The notes: generated from the sequence alone by a model not told the origin. A DNA stretch of 57,329 nt from Ramlibacter aquaticus (GCF_015159745.1 NZ_JADDOJ010000018.1:1-57329), one strand, 5' to 3'. Shown: positions 25,915 to 36,886, counted from the stretch's first letter. Numbers and translations are program-made.

Positions 25915-26517
25915 ATGCTTCTAGACGCCGACGACTGCCAGCTGGTGCTGGTCGACTACCAGGCCCGCCTCATGCCCGCGATCCAGGGCGGTGGCGAGGT
26001 GACCCGCAACGCCTGGCGCCTGGCCCGCCTCGCCGCCGCGATGGAGGTGCCCGCCTGGGGCACCGAGCAGAACCCCGCCGGGCTGGGCGAGAACCCGCCC
26101 GAACTCAAGGCGCTGTGCCGCCGCACCCTGCCCAAGATGCATTTCAGCGCCGTCGCCGAGGGCCTGCTCGACTGGCTGCGCCCGCCGGCCCGGCCGGCCT
26201 CGGGCAACGCGCGCAGCCTGCCGCGGCACCTGCAGAAGCCGCAGGCGGCGCCCGAGCCGCGCGCCTCCATCGTGATCGCCGGCTGCGAAGCCCATGTCTG
26301 CCTGCTGCAGACCGCGCTGGACCTGCTGGAGGAGGAGTTCGAGGTCTGGGTGGTGACCGATGCCTGCGGCTCCCGCACGGAGCGCAACCGCGACGCCGCC
26401 TTCGACCGCCTGGCCGGCGCCGGCTGCGAGCTGGTCACCACCGAAATGGTGGCCTTCGAGTGGCTGCGCAGCTGCGAGCACCCGGAATTCAAGGAAATCC
26501 TGGGACTCATCAAGTAA
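25915..26517 (+). CDS. Isochorismatase-family cysteine hydrolase
   Basis: A 200-residue alpha/beta hydrolase of the isochorismatase/nicotinamidase superfamily. The expected catalytic triad is present: Asp14 in LVLVDYQARL, Lys74 in TLPKMHFSA and Cys129 in GCEAHVCLLQTA. A Pro/Ala/Arg-rich insert between about 90 and 117 is unusual for the family, which otherwise resembles YcaC-like hydrolases. It cleaves an unknown amide or ester in the cytoplasm. The ATG at 25915 gives MLLDADDCQ. It lies 78 bases upstream of prpE on the same strand, but no functional link to propionate metabolism can be inferred. Confidence 0.82.
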   Translation: MLLDADDCQLVLVDYQARLMPAIQGGGEVTRNAWRLARLAAAMEVPAWGTEQNPAGLGENPPELKALCRRTLPKMHFSAVAEGLLDWLRPPARPASGNARSLPRHLQKPQAAPEPRASIVIAGCEAHVCLLQTALDLLEEEFEVWVVTDACGSRTERNRDAAFDRLAGAGCELVTTEMVAFEWLRSCEHPEFKEILGLIK

Positions 26518-26595
26518 CCCGGGGTTTCTGGCCCGGCCGTCAGCTTGGGGCAAGCCCCGGGCCGACAATCTTCCGCGATAACGCAGGAGACAAGG

Positions 26596-28491
26596 ATGAG
26601 CACATTCGCGGAGTTCCATCGCCGGTCCATCGAGGACCGGGATGCCTTCTGGTCCGAACAGGCCCGGCTGGTCGACTGGCAGACGCCGCCCCGGGTGATC
26701 TGCGATGACAGCCGGCCGCCGTTCGCGAACTGGTTCGTCGGCGGGCGGACCAACCTGTGCCACAACGCGGTCGACCGCCACCTGAAGGACCGGGCCGACC
26801 AGCCGGCGCTCATCTTCGTGTCCACCGAGACGGAGCAGGAGCGTGTCTACACCTTCCGCGAACTGCACGAGAACGTGCAACGCGCGGCGGCGGCCCTGCT
26901 GGCGCTGGGCGTGAAGAAGGGCGACCGGGTGCTGGTGTACATGCCCATGATCGCCGAAGCCTGCTTCACCATGCTGGCCTGCGCCCGCATCGGTGCCATC
27001 CATTCCGTGGTCTTCGGCGGCTTCGCCTCGGTCTCGCTGGCCTCGCGCATCGAGGACGCGCAGCCCCGCCTGATCGTGAGCGCCGACGCGGGCTCGCGGG
27101 CCGGCAAGGTGGTGCCCTACAAGCCGCTGCTGGACGAGGCGATCCGCCTGTCCACGCACAAGCCCGAGGCCGTGCTGCTGGTCAACCGCGGGCTGGCAGC
27201 GATGGAGACCGTGCCGGGCCGCGACCATGACTGGGCCGAGCGCCTCGCCGCCGCCGGCGGCACCGTGGTGCCCTGCGAGTGGCTGGAATCCACCGAGATC
27301 AGCTACACCATCTACACCAGCGGAACAACCGGCCGGCCCAAGGGCGTGCAGCGTGACGTGGGCGGTTACGCCGTCGCGCTGGCCGCCAGCATGAAGCACA
27401 TCTTCATGGGCGAGCCGGGCGAGACCTTCTTCTCCACCAGCGACATCGGCTGGGTGGTGGGCCACAGCTACATCATCTACGGGCCGCTGATCGCCGGCAT
27501 GGCCACCATCATGTACGAGGGCCTGCCGATCCGCCCCGACGCGGGCATCTGGTGGCGCCTGGTCGAGAAGTACAAGGTGACCGGCATGTTCAGCGCGCCC
27601 ACGGCCGTGCGCGTGCTCAAGAAGCAGGATCCGGCCTGGCTGTCGAAGTACGACCTGTCCTCGCTCAAGGCCCTGTTCCTGGCCGGCGAGCCGCTGGACG
27701 AGCCCACCGCGCGCTGGATCAGCGAGGGCCTGGGCGTGCCCATCATCGACAACTACTGGCAGACCGAGAGCGGCTGGCCCATCCTCACGGTGGCCAACGG
27801 CATCGAGAAGATGCCCAGCAAGTTCGGCAGCCCGGGCGTGCCCATGTGCGGCTACCGCGTGAAGCTGCTGCACGAGAGCACCGGCGAGGAGCTGACCGTG
27901 CCTGGCGAGAAGGGCGTGGTGGTGATCGAGGGCCCGACCCCGCCCGGCTTCATGCAGACCATCTGGCGCGACGACGAGCGCTTCGTGAAGACCTACTGGC
28001 AGAGCATCCCCGGCAAGATGGTCTACAGCACCTTCGACTGGGGCATACGCGACGCCGACGGCTACTACTACATCCTGGGCCGCACCGACGACGTGATCAA
28101 CGTCGCCGGCCACCGCCTGGGCACGCGCGAGATCGAGGAGAGCATCTCCAGCCACCCCAACGTCGCCGAGGTGGCGGTGGTGGGCGTGGCCGACAACCTC
28201 AAGGGCCAGGTGGCCATGGCCTTCGTCGTCGCCAAGGACAGCAGCGGCCTGGACGACGCCGCTGCCCGCCTCAGGCTCGAAGGCGACATCATGAAACTGG
28301 TCGACACCCAGCTCGGCGCCGTGGCCCGGCCCTCGCGGGTGCTGGTCCTGAACATGCTGCCCAAGACGCGCAGCGGCAAGCTGCTGCGGCGGGCCATCCA
28401 GGCGGTGGCCGAGGGGCGCGACCCGGGTGACCTCACCACCATCGAGGACCCGACAGCCCTGCAGCAGATCAAGGACCTGCTGACCGCCTGA
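26596..28491 (+). CDS. prpE: Propionate-CoA ligase (propionyl-CoA synthetase)
   Basis: A 631-residue AMP-forming acyl-CoA synthetase. The adenylation core has YTSGTTGRPKGVQRD (phosphate loop), NYWQTESGWP (motif II) and YYYILGRTDDVINVAGHR (hinge). The C-terminal RSGKLLRR carries the catalytic, acetylation-regulated lysine. The sequence type (STSDIGWVVGHSYIIYGPL, PIRPDAGIWWR) is closer to PrpE than to Acs, so propionate is the likely substrate. The ATG at 26596 has AGGAGACAAGG before it. No prpB, prpC or acnD genes are visible nearby, so it lies outside a methylcitrate operon. It is 169 bases upstream of sucA. Confidence 0.88.
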   Translation: MSTFAEFHRRSIEDRDAFWSEQARLVDWQTPPRVICDDSRPPFANWFVGGRTNLCHNAVDRHLKDRADQPALIFVSTETEQERVYTFRELHENVQRAAAALLALGVKKGDRVLVYMPMIAEACFTMLACARIGAIHSVVFGGFASVSLASRIEDAQPRLIVSADAGSRAGKVVPYKPLLDEAIRLSTHKPEAVLLVNRGLAAMETVPGRDHDWAERLAAAGGTVVPCEWLESTEISYTIYTSGTTGRPKGVQRDVGGYAVALAASMKHIFMGEPGETFFSTSDIGWVVGHSYIIYGPLIAGMATIMYEGLPIRPDAGIWWRLVEKYKVTGMFSAPTAVRVLKKQDPAWLSKYDLSSLKALFLAGEPLDEPTARWISEGLGVPIIDNYWQTESGWPILTVANGIEKMPSKFGSPGVPMCGYRVKLLHESTGEELTVPGEKGVVVIEGPTPPGFMQTIWRDDERFVKTYWQSIPGKMVYSTFDWGIRDADGYYYILGRTDDVINVAGHRLGTREIEESISSHPNVAEVAVVGVADNLKGQVAMAFVVAKDSSGLDDAAARLRLEGDIMKLVDTQLGAVARPSRVLVLNMLPKTRSGKLLRRAIQAVAEGRDPGDLTTIEDPTALQQIKDLLTA

Positions 28492-28531
28492 ATGAGGAGG
28501 GCCTCGGAAAGGTGCATCAGGGAGAACCCTG

Positions 28532-28540
28532 TGGCACAAT
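28532..28540 (+). promoter_or_regulatory. Candidate extended -10 for the sucA operon
   Basis: TGG followed by CACAAT (28535-28540) forms an extended -10, implying a leader of about 110 bases before the sucA ATG at 28661. No good -35 is visible 16-18 bases upstream. The leader contains GC-rich self-complementary segments, but no recognised riboswitch. Confidence 0.3.
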
Positions 28541-28660
28541 CCCAAGGCAACCTTCGGCCCTTCCAGCCACAGTCGCATCCGCCATTCGGTTCAGCCGTGT
28601 CGCGGAAGGTTTCCCAACCAGCTAAAGCCTCCTGAAGGGGGGCGGAAAGTAGCGAATCGA

Positions 28661-31525
28661 ATGAGCGACCAAAGCTCCGTCTACACGGCCTACCAGGGCA
28701 ATTCGTACCTCTTCGGCGGCAACGCGCCCTATGTCGAGGAAATGTACGAGAACTACCTGGCCAACCCCGGCAGCGTTCCCGACAACTGGCGCGAATATTT
28801 CGACGCCCTCCAGCACGTGCCCGCCGTCGACGGCAGCACGGCCAAGGACGTTCCCCACCTGCCCGTCATCAACGCCTTCGCCGAGCGCGCGAAGCAGGGC
28901 GGCACCCGCGTGGTCATGGCCAACGCGGACGCCGAGATGGGCAAGAAGCGCACCGCCGTCCAGCAGCTGATCGCCGCCTACCGCAACGTGGGCCAGCGCT
29001 GGGCCGACCTGGACCCGCTCAAGCGCACCGAGCGCCCGCAGATCCCCGAGCTGGAGCCCTCGTTCTACGGCCTGAACGACGCCGACCAGGAAACCGTCTT
29101 CGACACCGGCAACACCTTCTTCGGCAAGGACCGCATGAGCCTGCGCGAGCTGCTGAACGCGCTGCGCGAGACCTACTGCGGCACCATTGGCGCGGAGTTC
29201 ATGCACACCACCAACCAGGCGCAGAAGCGCTGGTGGCAGCAGAAGCTGGAAAGCATCCGCAGCAAGCCGAACTTCAGTGCCGAAAAGAAGAAGCACATCC
29301 TCGAGCGCCTGACCGCTTCCGAGGGCCTGGAGCGCTACCTGCACACCAAGTACGTGGGGCAGAAGCGCTTCTCGCTGGAAGGCGGCGAAAGCTTCATCGC
29401 CTCCATGGACGAACTCATCCAGCTGGCCGGCGCACGCGGCGTGCAGGAGATCGTGATCGGCATGGCCCACCGCGGCCGCCTGAACGTCCTGGTGAACACG
29501 CTGGGCAAGATGCCCAAGGACCTGTTCGCCGAGTTCGACCACACCGCGCCGGAAGAGCTGCCTGCCGGTGACGTGAAGTACCACCAGGGCTTCAGCTCGG
29601 ACGTGTCCACCCCCGGCGGCCCGGTCCACCTGTCGCTGGCCTTCAACCCCTCCCACCTGGAAATCGTCAACCCGGTGGTCGAGGGCTCGGTGCGCGCCCG
29701 CATGGACCGCCGCGACGACAAGGTCGGCGCGCAGGTGCTGCCGGTGCTGGTGCACGGCGACGCGGCCTTCGCCGGCCAGGGCGTCAACCAGGAGACCTTC
29801 GCGCTCTCCGAGACCCGCGGCTACAGCACGGGCGGCACGGTGCACCTGATCATCAACAACCAGATCGGCTTCACCACCTCCGACCCGCGCGACCTGCGCT
29901 CCACGCTGTACTGCACCGACATCGTCAAGATGATCGAGTCGCCGGTGCTGCACGTGAACGGGGACGACCCGGAAGCCGTGGTGCTGGCCACCCAGCTCGC
30001 GCTGGAGTTCCGCCTCGAGTTCCGCAAGGACGTGGTGCTGGACATCATCTGCTACCGCAAGCTGGGCCACAACGAGCAGGACACGCCCTCGCTCACCCAG
30101 CCGCTGATGTACAAGAAGATCGCGGCCCACCCGGGCACCCGCAAGCTGTACGCCGACAAGCTGGCCAAGCAGGGCCTGGGCGATTCGCTGGGCGACGAGA
30201 TGGTCAAGGCCTACCGCGCCGCCATGGACGCCGGCAAGCACACGGTGGACCCGGTCATCTCCAACTACAAGAGCAAGTACGCGGTCGACTGGTCGCCCTA
30301 CCTGAACAAGAAGTGGGTGGACAACGCCGACACCGCGATTCCGCTCACCGAGTGGAAGCGCCTGGCCGAGCGCGTCACCCACATCCCCGAGAACATCACG
30401 CCGCACCCCCTGGTCAAAAAGGTGCTGGACGACCGCGCCGCCATGGGCCGCGGCGAGGTCAACGTGGACTGGGGCATGGGCGAGCACATGGCCTTCGCCT
30501 CGCTGGTCGCCTCGGGCTACCCGGTGCGCCTGTCGGGCGAGGATTCCGGCCGCGGCACCTTCACGCACCGCCACGCCGTGATCCACGACCAGAACCGCGA
30601 GAAGTGGGACGTGGGCACCTACGTGCCGCTGCAGAACGTGGCTGACAACCAGGCCCCGTTCGTCGTCATCGACTCCATCCTGTCCGAAGAGGCGGTGCTG
30701 GGCTTCGAGTACGGCTACGCCTCCAACGACCCCAACACCCTGGTCATCTGGGAAGCGCAGTTCGGCGACTTCGCCAACGGCGCCCAGGTGGTGATCGACC
30801 AGTTCATCGCCTCCGGCGAAGTGAAGTGGGGCCGCGTCAACGGCATCACGCTGATGCTGCCGCACGGCTACGAAGGGCAGGGGCCCGAGCACAGCTCGGC
30901 GCGCCTGGAGCGCTTCATGCAGCTGTCGGCCGACACCAACATGCAGGTCTGCCAGCCGACCACGGCCAGCCAGATCTTCCACCTGCTGCGCCGGCAGATG
31001 GTGCGTCCGCTGCGCAAGCCGCTGATCATCATGACGCCCAAGTCGCTGCTGCGGAACAAGGACGCCACCTCGCCGGTGTCGGACTTCACCCGCGGCGGCT
31101 TCCAGACCGTCATCCCGGAGCACAAGGAGCTCAAGGCCGAGAAGGTCAAGCGCATCGTGGTCTGCTCGGGCAAGGTCTACTACGACCTGGCCAAGAAGCG
31201 CGAGGAATTGGGTGCCGAAGTCGCGATCCTGCGCGTGGAGCAGCTCTATCCGTTCCCGCACAAGGCCTTCGCCGCCGAACTCAAGAAGTACCCCAACGCG
31301 ACCGAGGTCGTGTGGTGCCAGGACGAACCGCAGAACCAGGGCGCCTGGTTCTTCGTGCAGCACTACATCCACGAGAACATGGCCGAAGGGCAGAAGCTGG
31401 GCTATGCCGGCCGCGCCGCGTCGGCCTCGCCGGCCGTGGGCTATTCGCACCTGCACCAGGAGCAGCAGAAGGCGCTCGTGGAAGCGGCCTTCGGCAAGCT
31501 CAAGGGCTTCGTACTGACCAAGTGA
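28661..31525 (+). CDS. sucA: 2-Oxoglutarate dehydrogenase E1 component
   Basis: A 954-residue thiamine-diphosphate enzyme of the TCA cycle that decarboxylates 2-oxoglutarate and succinylates the E2 lipoyl arm. Landmarks: the N-terminal E2-interaction segment with SYLFGGNAPYVEEMYENYL (described by its first residues), GMAHRGRLNVLVN, HGDAAFAGQG and NNQIGFTTS around the cofactor, and the C-terminal GQGPEHSSARLERF and WCQDEPQNQGAW blocks. Length is normal. It starts the sucA-sucB-lpdA-zapE cluster. The Shine-Dalgarno is weak, with GGCGGAAAG lying rather far upstream. A strong hairpin separates it from sucB. Confidence 0.98.
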   Translation: MSDQSSVYTAYQGNSYLFGGNAPYVEEMYENYLANPGSVPDNWREYFDALQHVPAVDGSTAKDVPHLPVINAFAERAKQGGTRVVMANADAEMGKKRTAVQQLIAAYRNVGQRWADLDPLKRTERPQIPELEPSFYGLNDADQETVFDTGNTFFGKDRMSLRELLNALRETYCGTIGAEFMHTTNQAQKRWWQQKLESIRSKPNFSAEKKKHILERLTASEGLERYLHTKYVGQKRFSLEGGESFIASMDELIQLAGARGVQEIVIGMAHRGRLNVLVNTLGKMPKDLFAEFDHTAPEELPAGDVKYHQGFSSDVSTPGGPVHLSLAFNPSHLEIVNPVVEGSVRARMDRRDDKVGAQVLPVLVHGDAAFAGQGVNQETFALSETRGYSTGGTVHLIINNQIGFTTSDPRDLRSTLYCTDIVKMIESPVLHVNGDDPEAVVLATQLALEFRLEFRKDVVLDIICYRKLGHNEQDTPSLTQPLMYKKIAAHPGTRKLYADKLAKQGLGDSLGDEMVKAYRAAMDAGKHTVDPVISNYKSKYAVDWSPYLNKKWVDNADTAIPLTEWKRLAERVTHIPENITPHPLVKKVLDDRAAMGRGEVNVDWGMGEHMAFASLVASGYPVRLSGEDSGRGTFTHRHAVIHDQNREKWDVGTYVPLQNVADNQAPFVVIDSILSEEAVLGFEYGYASNDPNTLVIWEAQFGDFANGAQVVIDQFIASGEVKWGRVNGITLMLPHGYEGQGPEHSSARLERFMQLSADTNMQVCQPTTASQIFHLLRRQMVRPLRKPLIIMTPKSLLRNKDATSPVSDFTRGGFQTVIPEHKELKAEKVKRIVVCSGKVYYDLAKKREELGAEVAILRVEQLYPFPHKAFAAELKKYPNATEVVWCQDEPQNQGAWFFVQHYIHENMAEGQKLGYAGRAASASPAVGYSHLHQEQQKALVEAAFGKLKGFVLTK

Positions 31526-31546
31526 ACGGCCTGCCGGCCCGGTGCC

Positions 31547-31575
31547 GCGGCGGATGACCCCGGGTCGTCCGCCGC
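31547..31575 (+). promoter_or_regulatory. Strong intercistronic hairpin between sucA and sucB
   Basis: A 13-base-pair stem (31547-31559 with 31563-31575) containing one G-T wobble (31555/31567) and a three-base loop. It has no following T-run, so it is not a typical terminator. It could protect or set the processing of the sucA mRNA and thereby tune the E1:E2 ratio. It lies 55 bases before the sucB ATG. Confidence 0.55.
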
Positions 31576-31629
31576 CGCGCCCAGGCCCGGCCCAGGCGCA
31601 CCCCCTACACAGAATCCAGGAACAAGAAA

Positions 31630-32892
31630 ATGGCTATCGTTGACGTGAAGGTCCCCCAGCTGTCCGAGTCGGTGGCGGAAGCGACCCTCCTTGCGTGGAA
31701 GAAGAAGCCCGGCGACGCCGTGGCGCAGGACGAGATCCTGATCGAGATCGAGACCGACAAGGTCGTGCTGGAAGTGCCCGCGCCGGCTGCCGGCGTGCTG
31801 GCCGAGGTGCTGCAGGGCGACGGCGCGACCGTGGTCGCCGACCAGCTGATCGCGAAGATCGACACCGAAGGCAAGGCCGGTGCCGCCGCGCCCGCCCCGG
31901 CCGCCGCCGCGCCGGCTGCCGCAGCCCCCGCGCCCGCAGCCGCGGCAGCCGCCACGGGCGGTGCCAGGTCCGACATCGCGATGCCCGCCGCGGCCAAGCT
32001 GATGGCCGACAACAACCTGGCGGCCGGTTCGGTCGCCGGCACCGGCCGCGACGGCCGCGTGACCAAGGGCGACGTGCTGGGCGCGATCGCGGGCGGCGCC
32101 AAGCCGGCCGTGGCCGCACCGGTGGCGGCCCCTGCCGCCGCGCGCCCGGCGCTGGCCCAGGTGGCCGCGCCCGCCGGCATGGACCTGGGCGATCGCCCGG
32201 AGCAGCGCGTGCCCATGAGCCGCCTGCGCGCCCGTGTCGCCGAGCGCCTGCTGCAGTCGCAGTCCACCAACGCCATCCTGACCACCTTCAACGAGGTGAA
32301 CATGGCCCCGGTGATGGAGATGCGCAAGCGCTTCCAGGAGAAGTTCGAGAAGGAGCACGGCGTCAAGATCGGCTTCATGTCCTTCTTCGTGAAGGCCGCG
32401 GTGCACGCGCTCAAGAAGTACCCGGTGCTCAACGCCTCGGTGGACGGCAACGACATCGTCTACCACGGCTACTTCGACATCGGCATCGCGGTGGGTTCGC
32501 CGCGCGGCCTGGTGGTGCCCATCCTGCGCAACGCCGACCAGATGAGCTTCGCCGACATCGAGAAGAAGATCGCCGAGTTCGGCGCCAAGGCGCGCGACGG
32601 CAAGCTGGGCATTGAGGAGATGACCGGCGGCACCTTCTCCATCTCCAACGGCGGCGTGTTCGGCTCCATGCTGTCCACCCCCATCATCAACCCGCCGCAA
32701 TCGGCCATTCTGGGCGTGCACGCCACCAAGGACCGCGCCGTGGTGGAGAACGGCCAGGTGGTGGTCCGCCCGATCAACTACCTCGCGATGTCCTACGACC
32801 ACCGCATCATCGACGGCCGCGAGGCCGTGCTGGGCCTGGTCGCCATGAAGGAAGCGCTGGAAGACCCGGCGCGCCTGCTGTTCGACATCTGA
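31630..32892 (+). CDS. sucB: 2-Oxoglutarate dehydrogenase E2, dihydrolipoamide succinyltransferase
   Basis: A 420-residue E2 core. It has one lipoyl domain (about 2-77, lipoyl-Lys44 in [10 protein letters not shown]), an Ala/Pro linker, the peripheral subunit-binding domain (about 115-155, [14 protein letters not shown]) and the catalytic domain (about 190-420) ending in [12 protein letters not shown] with the active-site His and Asp. The lipoyl sequence (ETDKV rather than ESDKA) marks the 2-oxoglutarate rather than pyruvate enzyme. The ATG at 31630 follows AGGAACAAGAAA. It lies ten bases before its own E3 gene, so the three subunits are coexpressed. Confidence 0.98.
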   Translation: MAIVDVKVPQLSESVAEATLLAWKKKPGDAVAQDEILIEIETDKVVLEVPAPAAGVLAEVLQGDGATVVADQLIAKIDTEGKAGAAAPAPAAAAPAAAAPAPAAAAAATGGARSDIAMPAAAKLMADNNLAAGSVAGTGRDGRVTKGDVLGAIAGGAKPAVAAPVAAPAAARPALAQVAAPAGMDLGDRPEQRVPMSRLRARVAERLLQSQSTNAILTTFNEVNMAPVMEMRKRFQEKFEKEHGVKIGFMSFFVKAAVHALKKYPVLNASVDGNDIVYHGYFDIGIAVGSPRGLVVPILRNADQMSFADIEKKIAEFGAKARDGKLGIEEMTGGTFSISNGGVFGSMLSTPIINPPQSAILGVHATKDRAVVENGQVVVRPINYLAMSYDHRIIDGREAVLGLVAMKEALEDPARLLFDI

Positions 32893-32902
32893 GGAACGCA
32901 CC

Positions 32903-34330
<1,428 letters not shown>

Positions 34331-34348
34331 CGCCGGACCCCCGTCGCA

Positions 34349-35449
34349 GTGCCCTCGGTCAAGGACATCTACGAAGCCGAACTCGTGCGTCGGGGCTATG
34401 CCGCCGACCCGGCGCAGCTTCGCGCCGTGGAGGCGCTGGACCGCTGCGCCCGCGAGTGGGGGGCCTACAAGGCCCAGCGTTCCAACGCGCTCAAGAAGCT
34501 GATCAACCGGCCCGACATCCCGCGCGGCGTGTACATGTACGGCGGGGTGGGGCGGGGCAAGAGCTTCCTCATGGACTGCTTCTACACGGCCGTCCCCATC
34601 GTGCGCAAGACGCGCCTGCACTTCCACGAGTTCATGCGCGAGGTGCACCGGCAACTCGCCGACCTGCAGGGCACGGTGAACCCGCTGGATGCGCTGGGCG
34701 CGCGCATGGCCAAGCGCTTCAAGCTGGTGTGCTTCGACGAATTCCACGTCGCCGACATCACGGACGCGATGATCCTGCACCGCCTGCTGGATTCGATGTT
34801 CGCGCACGGCGTGGGCTTCGTCACCACCTCGAACTTCAAGCCCGACGACCTGTACCCCAACGGCCTGCACCGTGACCGGCTGCTGCCGGCCATTGCGCTG
34901 CTGAACCAGAAGCTGGAGGTGATCAACGTGGACAACGGCACCGACTACCGGCGCCGCACCATGGAGCAGGTCCAGCTCTACCACACGCCGCTGGGGCCGG
35001 CGGCCGACGCGGCCATGGGTCAGGCCTTCAGCGACCTGGCAGCCTCGGCCGATGAGAACCCGGTGCTGCACATCGAGGCGCGCGAGATCCGCGCCCGGCG
35101 CAAGGCCGGCGGGGTGGTGTGGTTCGATTTCCGCACGCTGTGCGGCGGCCCGCGTTCGCAGAACGACTACCTGGAGATCGCCAGCCAGTTCCACACCGTG
35201 CTGCTGTCCGACGTGCCGCACATGCCGGTGCGCATGGCCTCCGAAGCACGCCGTTTCACCTGGCTGGTCGATGTGCTCTACGATCGCCGTGTGAAACTGA
35301 TCATGTCGGCGGCCGTGCCCCCCGAATCGCTCTACACCGAGGGGCCGCTCGCGCACGAATTCCCGCGCACGGTGTCGCGGCTGAACGAGATGCAGTCGTC
35401 CGAATACCTGCAGCTGCCGCACCGCGCGGTGGACACGAGCATCGCATGA
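34349..35449 (+). CDS. zapE: Cell division protein ZapE (AFG1-like ATPase)
   Basis: A 366-residue P-loop ATPase of the AFG1/ZapE family. Walker A is YGGVGRGKSFLMD, and Walker B is VCFDEFHVADITDAMIL. The family's arginine and C-terminal TWLVDVLYDRRVKL block are intact. In enterobacteria ZapE modulates Z-ring stability, while the mitochondrial homologue AFG1 aids turnover of respiratory subunits. Location at the end of a 2-oxoglutarate dehydrogenase operon is compatible with either. It begins at GTG 34349 (MPSVKDIYEAEL). Its stop overlaps the start of a secreted coiled-coil protein (ATGA), indicating translational coupling. Confidence 0.93.
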   Translation: MPSVKDIYEAELVRRGYAADPAQLRAVEALDRCAREWGAYKAQRSNALKKLINRPDIPRGVYMYGGVGRGKSFLMDCFYTAVPIVRKTRLHFHEFMREVHRQLADLQGTVNPLDALGARMAKRFKLVCFDEFHVADITDAMILHRLLDSMFAHGVGFVTTSNFKPDDLYPNGLHRDRLLPAIALLNQKLEVINVDNGTDYRRRTMEQVQLYHTPLGPAADAAMGQAFSDLAASADENPVLHIEAREIRARRKAGGVVWFDFRTLCGGPRSQNDYLEIASQFHTVLLSDVPHMPVRMASEARRFTWLVDVLYDRRVKLIMSAAVPPESLYTEGPLAHEFPRTVSRLNEMQSSEYLQLPHRAVDTSIA

Positions 35450-36102
35450 GGCGGCGCTTCGCGGCCCTGTGGCTGGCCGGCCTCGCTGCCCTGGCACTGC
35501 CGCTGCGCGCCCAGGACGCGGGCGCGGCCGCCGCGGCCGACGCCGAGGAGGCCGCGCGACGGGCGTCCATCGCCCAGGCCCGCGCGGCGGCCGAGACGCG
35601 CTACGCCGAGGCGGAGAAGGCCTGCTGGCGCAAGTTCGCCGTCAACGATTGCCTGGCCGATGCAAGGGCCGCGCGGCGCGAGGTCATGGGTGACCTGCGG
35701 CGCCAGGAGGTGGCGCTTGGCGACGAATCGCGCAAGCGCAAGGCGGCCGAGCGCCAGCGTTCGCTGGAGGAGCGCGACGCCCAGCGCCAGGAGAAGCTGG
35801 AGGGCGAGGACGCGGCGCGCGCCAGCGACGCCGCACGCCAGCAGCAGGCCCAGGACAAGGCCGCCACGCAGGCGGCGCAAGCCGCTTCCGCGCCCGGCCG
35901 CGCGGCCCAGCGCGAGGCGGACGTGGCCCGGCGCCAGGCCGAAACCGCCCAGGCGCGCCAGCGCGCCGCCAGCGACTCGGCCCAGCGTGCCGCAGAACAC
36001 CAGCAGCGCCTGAAGGATGCGCAGGAACGCAAGGCGCGCCAGGCGCAGCGCCTGGCCGATCGCACGAAGCCGCCGGCCGCACCGCTGCCGGTGCCGCCCT
36101 GA
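35446..36102 (+). CDS. Secreted Ala/Arg/Gln-rich coiled-coil protein of unknown function
   Basis: A 218-residue protein with a signal peptide (residues 1-22, LAGLAALALPLRA-QDA). A helical region with Cys60 and Cys69 (EKACWRKFAVNDCLADARAA) follows, probably a disulphide in the periplasm. Then comes a long highly charged coiled coil (about 70-205) rich in Ala, Arg, Gln and Glu, and a Pro-rich end. No enzymatic motif is present and I do not recognise a named family. It starts inside the zapE stop codon (ATGA), so it is translated together with zapE. It converges on the PP2C gene 19 bases downstream. Its low-complexity composition makes homology calls unreliable; the cysteine segment is the best handle. 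Confidence 0.75.
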   Translation: MRRRFAALWLAGLAALALPLRAQDAGAAAAADAEEAARRASIAQARAAAETRYAEAEKACWRKFAVNDCLADARAARREVMGDLRRQEVALGDESRKRKAAERQRSLEERDAQRQEKLEGEDAARASDAARQQQAQDKAATQAAQAASAPGRAAQREADVARRQAETAQARQRAASDSAQRAAEHQQRLKDAQERKARQAQRLADRTKPPAAPLPVPP

Positions 36103-36121
36103 ACGGGCAGGGGCTGCCGGC

Positions 36122-36886
36122 TCAGTCGGCCAGCGCCTCGACCCGGACGATCACCAGCGACATGTTGTCGCCGCCGCCGTGGCCGCGCTGGCGTGCCTTC
36201 TCGATCAGGAATTCGCTGGCCTCGCGCGGGCCCAGCGAGGACACCACGGAACCGAGCTCCTCGGGGCTGAAGTAGTGCCAGATGCCGTCGCTGCAGGCCA
36301 GCAGGACGTCCCCGGGCCGCAGGGCCGGGATGTAGTGGTGGCTCTCGGGCGGTTCGTCCTCGGCCCCCAGGCAGCCCATGAGGATGTTGGACTGCGGGTG
36401 CACGTTGGCCTCTTCCTCCGTCAGCTCGCCGCGGTCCACCAGGGTCTGCACGTAGCTGTGGTCCAGGGTGCGCCGCACCAGCTTGCCGCGGTGGAAGTGG
36501 TAGATGCGGGAATCGCCGGCGTGGATCCAGTGGCAGTCGCCGCTGGGGTTGATCAGGAAGGCCGCGATGGTGCTGTGCGGCTCCTGTTCGGCGGAGATCG
36601 CGGTCAGCTTGATGACGAGGTGGGCCTCCTGCACGACCTGCTTGAGCAGGTTGCCGGCGTCGTCGTTGTCGGGCGAATACCGGTCGAACAGCTGCTGCGC
36701 GGTGAGCATGACCTGGTCCGAGGCCTTGCGCCCGCCGCTGCGGCCGCCCATGCCATCGGCCACCACGGCCAGCACGCAGCCGGGCACGCGGCTGTGGCTC
36801 ACCAGGACGACCTGGTCTTGCTGGTACTCACGGTCACCCTTGTGGATGCCCGTGGCGGCGGTGAGACGGAAACCCTTGGTGGCCAT
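36122..36886 (-). CDS. PP2C-family protein serine/threonine phosphatase
   Basis: A 254-residue PPM/PP2C phosphatase. The metal-binding motifs are in order: the GDREYQQDQ region, VVADGMGGRSGG, HAGDSRIY, LLACSDGIW and GGGDNMSLVIV. It lacks membrane segments and is probably cytoplasmic, dephosphorylating Ser/Thr. No cognate kinase gene is in the window. The ATG at 36886 (MATKGFRLTAATG) is chosen because earlier in-frame starts would run into the divergent YdcH-like gene and carry no family similarity. TACGAT (36893-36898 on the minus strand) lies six bases before the ATG and could be a -10 giving a leaderless transcript. Confidence 0.88.
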   Translation of the reverse strand: MATKGFRLTAATGIHKGDREYQQDQVVLVSHSRVPGCVLAVVADGMGGRSGGRKASDQVMLTAQQLFDRYSPDNDDAGNLLKQVVQEAHLVIKLTAISAEQEPHSTIAAFLINPSGDCHWIHAGDSRIYHFHRGKLVRRTLDHSYVQTLVDRGELTEEEANVHPQSNILMGCLGAEDEPPESHHYIPALRPGDVLLACSDGIWHYFSPEELGSVVSSLGPREASEFLIEKARQRGHGGGDNMSLVIVRVEALAD

